From: Rhodamnia argentea
Lineage: Eukaryota; Streptophyta; Magnoliopsida; Myrtales; Myrtaceae
Direction: 5' to 3'
DNA: 64,000 nt
Assembly (NCBI RefSeq): GCF_020921035.1
Contig: NC_063160.1
Span: 21,301,595-21,365,594, forward strand
How positions within the stretch are numbered: position 1 is the stretch's first letter; every line of letters starts with the position of its first letter. Below the pieces are notes generated by a model. It saw only the letters and a list, made by a program, of their open reading frames with translations. It did not search any database and was not told the origin of the DNA. A program made the position numbers and the translations under genes. Positions 13,041 to 25,018 of the stretch are shown one piece after another.

Positions 13041-13717
13041 GGTCTTCTGATGATGATGATATGGACCGGGCATGTCAGTTTTAGCAAAGATTAGGCACCA
13101 GTGAGGATTTGAAGTGCCCAACTCAATCAAATTTGATTTCTATAAACAAACTTTTATAGAAAACCTCTGTGCCTGACTTGAACTTGGGCGCGATCTCTCT
13201 CGGAGTAAACAGATGCGCGGTGCTCCTTGCTTCATCTTCAGCCGCGAACAGTGCCTCCATCACCGCCGCAATGTTGATGGCATCGTGGCTCTAAAACCTC
13301 CGGCACGGCCGTAGGTTGCCTGAGATTTTAAAGGCGCGGTTACCGCAGCAAGCAGCGGACCGCCGTTGGGGTCGTCGTGCTCTGAACCCCGAGAGTGGAC
13401 TTCACCTCGGGCTCTCGCTCTCTTGCTCTTTATCTCATTCCCTTCGCCGAACTGTTTCTATATTTGCACGATGGTCTCAGACCATCGCTCCGATGCACAC
13501 GACCACCTCTATGGAGGCCGCCGACGAAAATGACGACCAACGAGGAGTGGTGCTCACTCTCTTTGCACGATAGTTTTGTGTTTTCCCTTGTTTCAGGAAG
13601 TCAATGTTTAAGTCAATCCTAATCTAGGTCTACCAACCACATTGTTTGATAGGATATGCTCATGTCTTATTGTTATATCCGGTCGCCTACTAACCAAGAT
13701 ATACCACAAAATAAATC
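13041..13717. other. Intergenic, nothing recognised
   Basis: GC-mixed sequence with a short open frame at 13316-13573 (+) that I cannot relate to any family. It could be a decayed gene fragment, but nothing supports a product. Confidence 0.4.
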
Positions 13718-13725
13718 CTTCACAT

Positions 13726-14527
13726 TAGGGGTGACCGGACCGGACCGACCAGGTTGGTCCGGTCCTTGATGGGGGGGGGATTCGGTCTTCGGTCCTAATA
13801 AATGGGATCGATGATCGAGCAATCCGGTTTCTAGTTTTATGGTGGATGGGATCGGATCGGCCCGTCCAAATCGGATTGCCTAAAGTATATGATTATAAGT
13901 TAGGTTTAAGTCTGATGAGAATAATATTTTGTGACTAGCAATTCATTATATACACACACAATTAGAAAAAAAAATTATAAATTTTTGAAGAACTAGTTAA
14001 CTTAATTTTTCTATCTTCTACTTGACACTCACTCTTCCCGCAATATGCTTGCGTCTTGCCTTCGCAATGTAGCTCTACTCGGCGCTTGCTCTTCTTGCCT
14101 TCGTCTCTCCGCTCACTCTTCTCACGGTCCCATTTGTAGCTCGTCGGCATCGTCGCTCTTCTCGCATCTTGCAGCCACCGGCGAGACCTACCACGGCCAC
14201 TAGCATCGTTGATTCGTCACTTCCTCTCCTCGTCTCCATCCTCGCTCGGTTGCTTCGATCTCATGCGATAGTTGTACGATAGTCATGCATGTGTATTATT
14301 AGGTTGAATGGTTGAGATTGAAAGTTGTTACTTTAGATCCAAATGTTAGATTTCTATAAGCTGCTGGTGTTAGCGGCCTCACTAGGATCGGGCCAGGACC
14401 ATATCGGACCGCCGGTCCTGGTACGATTTGGTCCCGATCTGATCTCGAAAATTTGGGGATCGGGACTATCGATCCGGTCTTTGGTTCCATACGGGGACCG
14501 AACCGGCCTTGACCATGCATACCTCTA
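13726..14527. mobile_element. hAT-like non-autonomous element (802 bp)
   Basis: The ends are TAGGGGTGACC (left) and, on the opposite strand, TAGAGGTATGC (right). They are flanked by a perfect 8-bp duplication, CTTCACAT, at 13718-13725 and 14528-14535. Subterminal regions on both sides are rich in GGACCGG/CCGGTCC motifs in inverted orientation. The interior (about 13990-14330) has no recognisable transposase. It is a distinct element from the smaller hAT-like MITE about 700 bp upstream. Confidence 0.82.
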
Positions 14528-14696
14528 CTTCACATTTCTTATTTTATCTCATTTCTATATATCCTAATCATTCTCCTAGCGACCAAACACGACCATAGTG
14601 GTTTACTTCTTCAGGCCAACTTTAGACTCTCAAATGTCTTTTTTTTTTTTTATCTTCTTTAATACTTCATTTGGTTCGAATAAAAATCTTGGAACA

Positions 14697-15391
14697 GGAA
14701 AAATATCAAAAAAGTTCTAATTTTATTGCATTTGTGCCAATTTAGTCTTAAATCCTTCGATTGTACCAATTTAGTTTTAAATTTTTTACATTTACATTAA
14801 TTAAGTTCATTCGACCAATTTTAACCGGAAATCGGTGATATGGATGCCGTCTATCTTATGTGGCATGATTTGGGTTGACGTGAAAATTTTTAAATATTTT
14901 TTTTTGGAAAGATTGAATTTCTAATGGTTTTTTCTTTCTTTCTTTTTTCCTCTTTTTTTATGGGGTGGCAAGGGCCATTATTTAGACGGCCTTTGCAGTG
15001 TAGCTTGTGGCCGGCGAGGCTGCAATGGCCATTGGAGAGGCCATCGTAGCCTCACCCATGGACAAGGCCACACCGTTTAGATCAGGCTAGGGCATTTGGG
15101 CTCTCGCTCGGTGATCGGCGAGGGTCGCTAGCAAAAAAAAAAGAAGGAAAAATAATAAAAATTCATTTTCTGAAAAAAAAAATTACTAAAAAGTGTCGAC
15201 AACAATTCTAGTCATGCCTTGTAGGACGGATGCCATTAACATTGTTGATTTTCGATCAAAATTGATCAAATAAACTCAATTGGCACAAATACAAAATGAT
15301 TAAGACTAAATTGGCATTTTTGAATGGTGTAGCACCGAATTGGCACCGATGCAATATATTTCAAACTTTTTTTGTATTTTTCCTCGTAGGA
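14697..15391. mobile_element. Foldback element with long inverted repeats
   Basis: The left arm (GGAAAAATATCAAAAAAGTT, then TGTGCCAATTTAGTCTTAAA) is mirrored by the right arm, which on the opposite strand reads GGAAAAATACAAAAAAAGTT and continues with GTGCCAATT. The arms are about 100-140 bp and consist of diverged 'CAATTTAGTC' units, around a GC-richer middle (about 14960-15130). It resembles the Mutator-like foldback family of the amidase cluster, but I could not find a convincing duplication here, so the exact ends are approximate. Confidence 0.6.
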
Positions 15392-17100
15392 ATATGTTGT
15401 TTTATTGTGAATAAGAAAAAATAAAATGGAAGTGAATATTTTCTTATTTGTGATTTGGAGTATTTGATGTTTCACAACAATTTTTGTGGCTGCTACCAGC
15501 CAATAAGTCAAATTTCAATCTTTAGAATCTTTCGAGTGAGGTACCAAATAAAAATTTCATCTTTTATATATTTAAAAAACATAGCATGCAAGACTGGCAT
15601 CATCACGATCGTTGATCACCGTATGACGGACGGTTTCAACGAGCCTAGATTCAGGCGATATCTTCTCAAGAGTGGGACATCAGCCGACCATTCGCCAAGC
15701 CCAAGCCCAAGCCCAAGCCCAAGAATCGATGCAATTCTATCACAATGCGTCTAACCTGCTTTTCTACTCAGAACAGATTCTGTCGACAAATACGAATCAA
15801 ATGTGATTAATTAAGAAAAGCAAAGAAAACTTAATTTCAAAACACATCCTAAACTCATCGGGCCGACCAAGAAAAAGAAAGAAAAGAGGGAATGAGAGAG
15901 AGATGCCCTCGACACTATGGCTTTGAAAGTGTTGGGTGAGACGGAAATCTGCACAGGCCGGCTCTGCGACTCTTTATTTATTTTGCAAAAAATGAATGAT
16001 TTAAAAAAAATATATATATTTTTCTTAAAAACGATTGCTTCTGTCCCTTACAATAATGAATAAATGAAAAAAAATATTTTTATCGTCCATGAAAATATTT
16101 AGACGTTGATTGTTATCAATAATGAAAATATTATTTATTGACTAATTATTTAGTGAGACACGTAGTCACTTTTAGGAAAATATTTTTCAAATCATTCGTT
16201 TTCCACAAAATAAACGGAGATAAGCATCGTTTTTAGGAATTTTTTTTAAATATCCATTTTACACGAAACAAACGGAGTGTTATGGTGCCTTTGTTTCACT
16301 AAAAACCTTATGGCGGAAGAAAATATTTTTCATGGAAATCGTTTTCAAGCAAAACCATTAGTTTTCATTTATTTGGTGGTTTATGGAAAATGTTTTCATT
16401 TTTGGCAAAAGGAGAAGTTGTTTTACCCAATGTAAACTCGTTATTTTCGGTCTATGGAAAAAGTTTTAGTTCGATTGATTTGTTTTCCGTCATCCGAACA
16501 TTGGAAAATTGAAAAAAGATCTATCGAAAACATTTTTTATATCAAACAAACGGGGGCCCGTTGGTTACTATAAACAATGTTCGCTCTAATTTAAGGACTT
16601 ATTTAAAAATTTTCCAAAATAAATCATGGTTAAAATAATAGGTTAATGCCTCAAAAAGTCCCAAACTAGCATACTCGTGTCACATTTATCCAAAATTATA
16701 ATCGTGTCACAAACTTGGGGGATTTTAGCGGATTTCGAAACTTGAGGGAGCTCTTAGGGAAAAAATTAGAGATTTCGGTGATTTGTTTTTTTTTACAAGT
16801 TCAAACTTAGTTTAGAGTAAATATGACATTGATTAACGAGTTTCAAATTTCCTGTTAATGAAAATTAATTTGGAACATGACGGTGTTAGCGTGTGTGCGC
16901 ATGATCCTTATTGAATTGGTTCGTACGTCCCAAAACGAAATAGCCAATGTCCATTTCCTCTCTTTGCAAAGTTGCTAATGACAACAGTTGTAACCGAAAA
17001 TTACTTGCAACATTAGCCGTTCCCCAATTCGGAAAGCACTCGAATCTTAAAACTATCGAAAAAGGCTGCGTCCGGGCTCCCTTCCTCCGCATTTGAGATC
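15392..17100. other. AT-rich intergenic region with decayed repeats
   Basis: No gene recognised. A (CCAAGC)n microsatellite lies at 15695-15723. The stretch 15960-16560 contains several mirrored motifs (gaaaatattttt, ttttcatggaaa, aaacaaacgg) that look like degenerate MITE arms, but no clear termini or target-site duplications could be read. Confidence 0.4.
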
Positions 17101-17319
17101 ATCGTCGAATCTCGACCGTCCGTTCAATCCAATCCGACGAACCTACTACTACCGACCGAGTCTGTCCGAGTCACTCTCCGCCGTCGGATCATCCCAGTCG
17201 TAAAAACCCCCGCGCCCTCCAACTCCTGGAAGCCCTATATTCGCTTCGCTGCCAACGGACGCAAACTTCTGTTACATAAACGAGAGAAACCTCCGTCTAG
17301 AGAGAGAAACAGAGCGCGC

Positions 17320-17364
<45 letters not shown>

Positions 17365-17382
17365 CCACCTCGCACGACAACG
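17101..17382 (+). promoter_or_regulatory. eIF4B core promoter and 5' UTR with (AG)n tract
   Basis: A TATA-like TTACATAAA lies at 17272-17280, about 100 bp upstream of the start codon. A 40-bp pure (AG)n tract at 17323-17362 ends 20 bp before the ATG. GA-repeat leaders are common in plant housekeeping genes and are potential targets of BBR/BPC GAGA-binding factors; that role is inferred only. The tract should be length-polymorphic. Confidence 0.55.
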
Positions 17383-20069
17383 ATGGCGGCAATCGTCTCC
17401 CCCTGGGCCACCAAACCTGGTGCGTGGTCCCTCGACTCCGAGGAGAACGAGGATGAGCTCCTCCAGCAGCAGAAATCGGACGCCGCCAGTGGCGGCTCCG
17501 CGGCGGCGGCGCCGCTCGCCGACTTCCCCTCCCTCGCCGCCGCCGCGGCCACCAAGCCAAAGAAGAAGAAGGGCCAGACCATCTCGTTGGCCGAGTTCTC
17601 CACCTACAAAGCGGCTGCTCCCAAATTCGAACCGTCCAAAGGCCTCACGCGCGAGGATCTCCTGGCGCTGCCCACTGGCCCGCGCGAGCGATCCGCGGAG
17701 GAGCTGGACCGGAGCCGGCTTGGCGGGGGCTTTAAGTCGTACGGCTCCGGGCGCTATGGGTCGAACGATTCGGGGGAGGACTCGCAGAACTCGCGGTGGG
17801 GCTCGTCTAGGGTTTCGGACGATTCGTGGAGGCAAGGAGGGTTCAATAGGGAAGCGAGCAAGGAAATCTTGCCCTCGCGGGCTGATGAGACTGATGATTG
17901 GTCTGCTACGAAGAAATCAGCGGTGGGAAATGGTTTCGAGAGGAGAGAGAGGGGCGGATTCTTCGGTTCGCAGTCCAAAGCTGATGAGTCGGATAGCTGG
18001 GTGTCGAATAAGAGTTCTGAGCAGCGGCCGTTCAGTGGCGAAGTGGGCAGAGAGAGGAGAGGGTTTAACAGAGGGGGTTTTGAGAGTTCTAACGGTGGTG
18101 GCGCAGATGCTGATAGATGGGGCAGAAGGAAGGAAGATGAAGGTAGTTTCGGCAGCGGCACAGATGCTGATAAATGGGGCAAGAGGAGGGAAGAAGAGGG
18201 TAGTTTTGGCAGCGGCGCAGATGCTGATAAATGGAGCAAGAGGAAGGAAGACGAAGGTAGTTTTGGGAGTTCACGGCCCAGGCTTGTTTTGCAGCCCAGG
18301 AAGTTGGCTGTTGGTGATGGGGCAGGGTCAGGTTCAGGCGTGGTGGCAAAGCCGAAAGCATCGAGCCCCTTTGGAGAGGCAAGGCCGCGAGAGGAGGTGT
18401 TGAAGGAAAAGGGGCAGGATTGGAAGGAGATTGATGAGAAGTTGGATACAATGAAGATTAAGGAAGTGGAGACAGGAGATAAGGGAGAAGGGTCTTTTGG
18501 GAGGAGGAGCTTTGGGAGTGGAAGTGGAAAGGTCAATTTACAGGAGGACAGGACCGAGAGGACTTGGAGGAAGAATGATTCCAATGAGGTCACAGTGGTA
18601 CCTTCCCCAAGGTTGGTTCAGTTTGTTGTTTGATTGACCTGTATTTGCTTCGAAGAGGAAATTGGCATTCTTGCATTGATGATTGTGTTGGGTGTTTTAG
18701 TGGATAGGTACTTATTAGAGAAGTGTTCTAGCTGGTTTTTGGTATTTAGATTGTCTATATTAGTGTGTTCCATTGAGAGAATCCTACCTTTCGATGGCCT
18801 ATTCTGTTTAGAGGTAGTATTTGTCATCACAACCCTTGAAAATGAAGACAATGGGATAATTCACTTGAATAGAAATATGGCGATGATATGTCTAGCTGAT
18901 GTAACTGTAAACCGTGCAAGTATGAGCTCTAGATGGTTCTAGTTTTAGACATTCAAAAGGAAGTTAGAAATCACTGTTCATTGGCTGTTCCATGGTAAGA
19001 AAGAAGCAGCAGTTTTTTTTTTGGTCAAAAAGTAGCGGGTTATTAAACATGAAGGTTTGGTCGATGTTAGTCAATAGGCAAAGCATGTTAGCTTGCTCGT
19101 GTAATCAGTACCTTTGATATGATACAGTGTTCGATGATTTTTACAGGTGTGACAGTTTCATCGGTGGAAAAGAAGTGCCATTTCTTGGGAGTTCTATAGC
19201 AGAAAATCTTTTCCTTTTCTTTTGTCTTTACCTTTCTTTCTCTTGGACTTAAACATTACTTTGTTTTAACTTCTTGCTGTCTTGGGGAATCTCTGAAGAA
19301 TATGAGAACCACATCAGTAATTATTTATTTTCCTTTAACATCTGCCTGTACAAAAGGGGCAAACGTTTTGCAAATATGTCAGGGAGCAATTATTTTTGGC
19401 TTCGCTGAACAAATTTACAATTCCCATCTCGTTCTCTTCCCTTTAATATGGATCTTGTGAATTTGTTTGATGACTTTGTTTGCAAGCTCTGTAACTTCTA
19501 TTTATTCCCTTAAAGCACGGTCTATGTTTTGACTTAAAATGCGAACTTTTCTTTTTTAATGCCTCATTGTGTTGGTGTGAGGCGGTGTAGCATTTAATGA
19601 AACTAATATTGTTTATTCGTGTTTTGTATCCATTGTTTTCTCATATTTGTTATTTTAATTTGGTCCTTTCATAGAGTGATTTTGAATATGATACAGCCCT
19701 TTTCATCTGTAAAGTTCTCAGTGGAAATTACTAGGAGCCATGTACCAATATAAGTTAACACGCCTAGAATATATAGTCCAGGAAGTAAGACAGGCAAAGC
19801 AACTAGATGGTTACTGTGAAGCTGCGGATCTTTTTATTTGAAAGTGGTGTTTCTTTATTTCTATAGAAGTACTTTGGTCTACCTTTCATTGGTCGCAAGT
19901 TATGGATATCATGGGAGACAATAAGATGCATTTGCCTTACCAAAAAAAAAACAAATAAGATGCATTGGATTCTTTCATCATGTAGCGGGTCTCTAAAAGC
20001 CTAGAAACTCATGTGGATTCATTATCTTGCAGTGTCGAGGAGGATGACAGTGGAGTTGAAGGAAACTAA
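17383..20069 (+). CDS. EIF4B: Eukaryotic translation initiation factor 4B (plant type)
   Basis: RNA-binding cofactor that stimulates eIF4A helicase during mRNA scanning. Two exons are supported: 17383-18611 and 20033-20069, joined in phase (AG + T = Ser) across a 1,421-bp GT-AG intron, giving 421 residues ending VEEDDSGVEGN. Without splicing the frame ends soon after the donor. Family signatures are SPWATKPGAWSLDSEENE at the N-terminus, KKKKGQTISLAEF, LPTGPRERSAEEL, and GGGFKSYG. The middle (about residues 240-300) carries three tandem repeats of the type DADKWGKRKEDEGSFGSG, the low-complexity RNA-binding region typical of plant eIF4B. The conserved C-terminal block RPRLVLQPRKL ... DRTERTWRK follows. 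Plant eIF4B is usually about 460-550 residues, so this is a short version. The last exon encodes only 12 residues. Confidence 0.9.
18102..18272 (+). repeat. Three 57-bp tandem repeats inside eIF4B exon 1
   Basis: Units begin near 18102, 18159 and 18216, each encoding a 19-residue variant of (A/T)DADKWGKRKEDEGSFGSG. They are in frame, so unit gain or loss changes protein length without breaking it. Confidence 0.85.
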
Positions 20070-21560
20070 ACTGGCAGAGAAGTTTCGTGTCACGACAGTT
20101 TGAGAGGAAGAGGACTCGCTTTATAGCGGATTGGCAGTTTTGATCTGGTTGAATTAAGCTTTATTTATTGCATCTCGTGTTTGGTTGTGATTTTTCATGT
20201 CCATCAATTATGTGGAGAATTTTTTTGGTCGGGTTTCGCTTGTTACTACGCATGTTTGGTGGCGGCGGATTTGTGATTAAGGACCGCATAGTTAGTTTTT
20301 TGTTTGTGGCTGCTATGTACACTGTGACGAAGGTGACGGGAAAGACTATAACTTAAGATGGTGACTAAATAAATGGTCGGCATGTCTTTTGGTGCTGTTT
20401 AACTTCTTTTCACCCTGTTTTTTCATTTATGCACTAGGAGACTAGAGGTGCTGTTGACTTAATCTCTCAGTGCTGATTGATTGGGTTTCACCACATCCTT
20501 TTGCTGTCTAACTTCTCTTCATCTGTGTTTCATTGGCCCACTGAGTGTTGAATCTTGGATGGATTCGCACATTTATTCTTGTTTGACTCTGGGCTCACCC
20601 AATTTCCAGACTCTAGATGATTATGCTGTTGATAAAAGATCATAAATGGAAAATTTTCGAACTACTGACATCCGCCACAGGGTAAACCACCGCCTCTCCG
20701 GCCCCCCCGACTGATTCTACCATAGAGGCTAACGATAGACAATAACTTTCCCCCGAGCACAGCTTACAACTTCCATCGTACTGTGCTATTCAAAGAGCAA
20801 CTCTTTTCAAAATCTCAAAGGGTGCTGAGTTGGAATTTCATTTTAACTAAGGATTCTTGTGGTTTCGGAGGATCTAGCTATAAGAGAACCAGGAATGGAG
20901 AGCTATTTGTTTAAGGTGTAAGAGCTGCATGTTATTATTCATGTACCTTTTTTTTTTTTTTTGGTTTTTTTGACGATATCTCTAGACTTGATTTATCCCA
21001 ATAGAGGGGTGGATGTGGTCTCGTTCATGTGCATCGATCGATCAAAGGTACCCCTAGGTTGACCCTAAAAGATGTTGAAAATAGAAATGTTCATGAAACA
21101 TGACCATATGAACCTAGAAATATTAGATAAATTATGAAAGTAGGAAATCATATACGTACTTAAAAGATTAGAAAACAATCAAGAACAAAATGACTGTATT
21201 TGACTCGCCTCAAACATGTGATTTTGTTAATAATACAAAAGATTCATATCGTAGAAGCCACAATTGATTCGAGTAGCCCGTAATAATAGCTTTAGTCTTC
21301 TATGCGCTTGAGAAGTCGAGCTCGCTTTGTTTCGGTCAAAAGTCAACTCAATTGAGTCTACTATTGTCAACAAGGAAAGTCTTCTCACTTGCCATTTAAG
21401 ATTCTAAAATGAAAAAACATCAAAATATTATGGAGGGAACTACTTTTTTTTTTTTTTGGTCGGATCGGGGGCACTCCTTCGCCGCGCACACTCTCTCTCT
21501 CTTCAAGTCTCAACGTTGACCCCAGTGCCGGACACGATCTTCTAACACCGATCTCAGTTC
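20070..21560. other. eIF4B 3' UTR, spacer and A1 upstream region
   Basis: The first 350 bp or so are a plausible eIF4B 3' UTR. The part at about 20980-21200 is a diverged copy of 25100-25300 upstream of A2: both share a cgatcgat/cgcatcgaat motif followed by aagctacccc-like sequence and a CATGTTCATG-like stretch. This marks the left part of the A1/A2 tandem duplication. No other gene was seen. Confidence 0.5.
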
Positions 21561-21561
21561 C

Positions 21562-21582
21562 ACGACGACGACGACGACGACG
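21562..21582 (+). repeat. (ACG)n microsatellite in the A1 5' UTR
   Basis: Seven ACG units end six bases before the A1 start codon. A longer version sits in the same place before A2. Confidence 0.9.
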
Positions 21583-21588
21583 CCGCCC

Positions 21589-24500
21589 ATGGCTTCCCTC
21601 TTCTCACTCTCACTCCTTCTCCTCTTCCTCTCCTTCGTCACCGCCGCCATCGACGATTCTCAGTTCACCTTCCACGAAGCCACCATCGAAACCATCCACC
21701 TCGCCTTCGCCCAAAACAGGCTCACCTCCCGCCAGCTCGTCCACTTCTACGTGGACCGAGTTCAAACCCTGAACCCCTCCCTCCGCTGCGTCCTGGAGCT
21801 CAACCCCGACGCTCTCCATCAGGCCGACGAGGCCGATCGGCTGAGAGCAGCTGCCGGTGGGGACGGGACCACCCTGGGGCACTTGCATGGGATCCCCGTC
21901 CTCCTCAAGGACAGCATCGGGACTGACGACAAGCTGAACACCAGCGCCGGGTCGTACGCGCTGCTGGGGGCTCGCGTCGCGAGGGACGCGTTCGTGGTGG
22001 AGAGGTTGAGGAGCGCCGGGGCTGTGATTTTGGGCAAGGCGAGTATGAGCGAGTGGTACTCGGTCCGGTCCTTTGAGATGCCCAGTGGCTGGTGCGCTCG
22101 AGGTGGAGAGGGCTTGGTAAGTGTACATTGCTTCTCTGTTCGCAGCTCTGCGTTTGAGTTCCGACCAAGTTTCGATCGTCTCCAAATTAACGTGCTTGCA
22201 ATTAATCTGGCAATCCAAGCATGCGTCTGAAGATTGATTTGATGATTTAATCCTCCCTCGAAGGAAGATGTAGGGATCAGCGAATAACTGATGTTGATAC
22301 TGCAAGCTCTGATTAGGAGAGGGCTACATAGATGTTAGACATTTGGAGGATCATTGCACTTGTAACTGCGACATGAGTATCAAAGTATGCATACTTGTTC
22401 AGGTAGTCTCTTAGGTTGTCATAGATGTTCAGTTTCATGGTGTGTTCCCTGGCAAGAACTGGGAATAAATGCCCTTTATACTTAGCACTTCTCATGGGCA
22501 AATGATTTGATGAATGAGGTCATGTGGGCTGTTCAGGAGAAAGGCCTGCTTTTTGTTAATTCCTTCTAAGGAGTATAGCTGTCTGAGGGACGGATCCTGG
22601 ACATTATCTCGGCAGGTTCATTGGAGAACATAAGAGAGATGCATATATAATTATATTACCAGTGTTTATTCTATTGTCTGTATAGAATATTTATGCAAAT
22701 ATGTGGAAAACCTTAAGCTCAATTATCTTTGATTTGATTTGGTGATGCCATGTTTCATTTTTCTGTTCTTTTGGATAGTAATTCGTGTTATTTGTCACGA
22801 GTTGTGTGAAAAACACGACATTTACCTCTTTATTGTAAGTTCTTGATCGGGAGTTTTGAAATCCATGCATTTTTTTCTCTTCATAATTGTTTGTGCTTCA
22901 TATATTACAAGACTTATAATCCGTGACATATCCCACATCTAGAAAAGTGTATGAATGCTTGGTTAACCATTTTTGTATCCTCTTAAAAGTAACAGGACAA
23001 TCGTTCATTAACTAATTCATCATGGTGTTTATACCATATGATTTGTCTTTCTAGTTTGGATCTTTCACACAAATAAGTTTTGGTATGTTGTTCAATGTTT
23101 AAGCTTCTTCCTTTCTTTCAGTTTGAGGTTTCCAAATTCGTTTTTTTTTCCTTGACAACTTTGCAGATATACTGTAGTTCATTTACGTGGTTGACAGTGG
23201 GGTGAATCTCCGAAGTGTTATTGTCCACACAATTCTTCCCAGCAAAATCCTCATGTATAATATAGACTTTGAAGTTCAGAGGGGTCACTTGTCCCCACTG
23301 CACAACACTACACGTGTCTGCGTGATCTTTGATTATGTCAGCTTGAAAAATATATTATTGTTTGTTAACCTTGCTTCTCTATGTCGCGCGCTTTCCATGA
23401 AAAATGATATGATGAATAAGATGAAGGCCTGCTTCTCAGCAGGTCATTTTAAGGAGCATACTTTTTCTTTGACCCCCATGCCCAGAGTAAGAGTTTTATC
23501 TACTAATTCTTCTCGCTCTTACTTCTGCACATGTTCAGAATCCTTATGTGAAATCGGGTGACCCATGTGGCTCCAGCAGTGGCTCAGCAATAGCAGTGGC
23601 TGCAAACATGGTTGCTGTGTCATTAGGGACTGAAACTGATGGTTCCATCATCTGCCCAGGTGATCATAATTCGGTTGTCGGTTTCAAGCCCACGGTTGGA
23701 CTCACTAGTCGGGCAGGCGTTATTCCACTTTCACCACGCCAAGACTCAATTGGGTAATAATGTTTCGCAGTCTGGGACCGTGGTTCCAATGGCCTGCCAG
23801 TAATTTACTCGTCACTCATCCATGATCCTATAGTTTGGTCGCTTAAGTTCTGTACTGTCTATTTATTCCATGCTCGCATATGCGCATGTAAATTTTTACA
23901 TATATGTATTTGTCACCTTGTGATTTTATTCCATGTTAAGTCAGGCCCATATGCAGAAGTGTGTCGGATGCAGTCCATGTACTTGATGCAATAGTTGGAT
24001 TTGATCCAAGGGATGAAGCTACAGGGGAAGCAGCCAAATTCATACCTATGGGTGGTTACAAGCAGTTCCTTAGGGAAGATGGTCTCAAGGGAAAAAGATT
24101 GGGCATAGTAAGAAAGCCTTTTTTGGACTCTTTTAAGGGATCCACTGCTGCTTCGGCTTTTGATCAACATCTTGTAACTTTCTGGTGAGTACCAAGTGAA
24201 ATTAGCGACGCAGACAACTACATGTTTTGAATCAAAACTGCTAATGTTATGTTAATCATTTTCTTCTTTTGGTAATCTGAAGGAGCAATGGTGCAACTGT
24301 CGTGGATAATTTAGAGATAGAAAACATTGGCATCATCCTGAATCCAGCTCAGAGTGGTGAAATGGCTTTACTGCTAGCTGAGTTCAAGCATACTCTAAAT
24401 GAATACTTAGGAGGATTGAGCAACTCCCGGGTGAAGTCGCTAGCAGAAGTTATCGCCTTCAACTCCAACAATCCAGATTTGGTTAGTATTAGATCGTAGC

Positions 24501-25018
24501 AACAGCGATGGAGGTCTTCGATTTCATCTGAACTCTCCTCACCAGTCTTGGCCAGGAAAAAAGATTGACGAGTTCCCTTTTGTTCTATGGATTCTCTCAT
24601 GAATACACACTAACTCAAGCCTCAAGTAATGCAGGAGAAGATGGAAGAGTATAACCAGGATGGATTAATTGCAGCAGAGATGACAAACATGCTCGACGAG
24701 GAAGTTGTCGAGGCAGAACGTAGGATGAAACAGTTGTCGGAAGAGGGATTTGAAAAGCTAATGAAGGAAAACGAGCTGGACGCCATGGTGACGCTAGGTG
24801 CAGATGCTGCCACAGTTCTGGCAATTGGAGGCTATCCAGCGCTGACTGTCCCCGCCGGATACGACGACAATGGAATGCCGTTCGGGATTTGCTTTGGGGG
24901 ATTGAAGGGATCGGAAGCCAAGTTGATTGAGACAGCCTATGCTTTTGAACAAGCCACGAGGATGCGTAAACCTCCTCTCTCATATTCTACTGAATTTCAC
25001 TATCCGCATTATCAGTAA
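21589..25018 (+). CDS. Amidase-signature family protein A1 (secretory-type plant amidase)
   Basis: Five exons, 21589-22116, 23539-23753, 23945-24184, 24283-24481 and 24635-25018, join in phase to 521 residues with no internal stop. An N-terminal hydrophobic stretch (residues 4-20) looks like a signal peptide, so the protein should enter the secretory pathway. The amidase-signature triad is visible: Lys107 (GIPVLLKDSIG), cis-Ser188 (PCGSSSGSA) and nucleophile Ser212 (GTETDGSI). The family hydrolyses amide bonds; the nearest relatives I know are plant genes of the At4g34880 type, whose substrate I cannot name. Length is normal. At the exon 3/4 junction a Trp (TG+G) replaces the Arg of its paralogues. 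It is a tandem partner of A2 at 4.04-kb spacing. Intron 1 is long (1,422 bp). Confidence 0.88.

Noticed and set aside
15695..15723. Regular short repeat considered as a CRISPR-like array
   Set aside because: It is a simple hexanucleotide (CCAAGC)n microsatellite without spacers, in a plant nuclear genome.
15960..16560. Possible pair of MITEs with mirrored aaacaaacgg motifs
   Set aside because: No terminal repeats or target-site duplications could be delimited by eye; kept only as AT-rich decayed repeat sequence.
17272..17835. 187-codon minus-strand frame and a 327-codon + frame overlapping eIF4B
   Set aside because: Both are shadows of the GC-rich eIF4B exon; the (AG)n tract yields meaningless Ser-Leu repeats in one of them.
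21610..22305. Long minus-strand frames opposite exon 1 of A1 (and of A2 at 25659-26486)
   Set aside because: Mirror frames of GC-rich amidase exons with identical position in both paralogues; the + strand encodes the clear amidase signature.
23187..23561. 124-codon frame upstream of A1 exon 2
   Set aside because: Lies in intron 1 and runs across the exon 2 acceptor in the wrong frame; the equivalent A2 intron does not keep it open.
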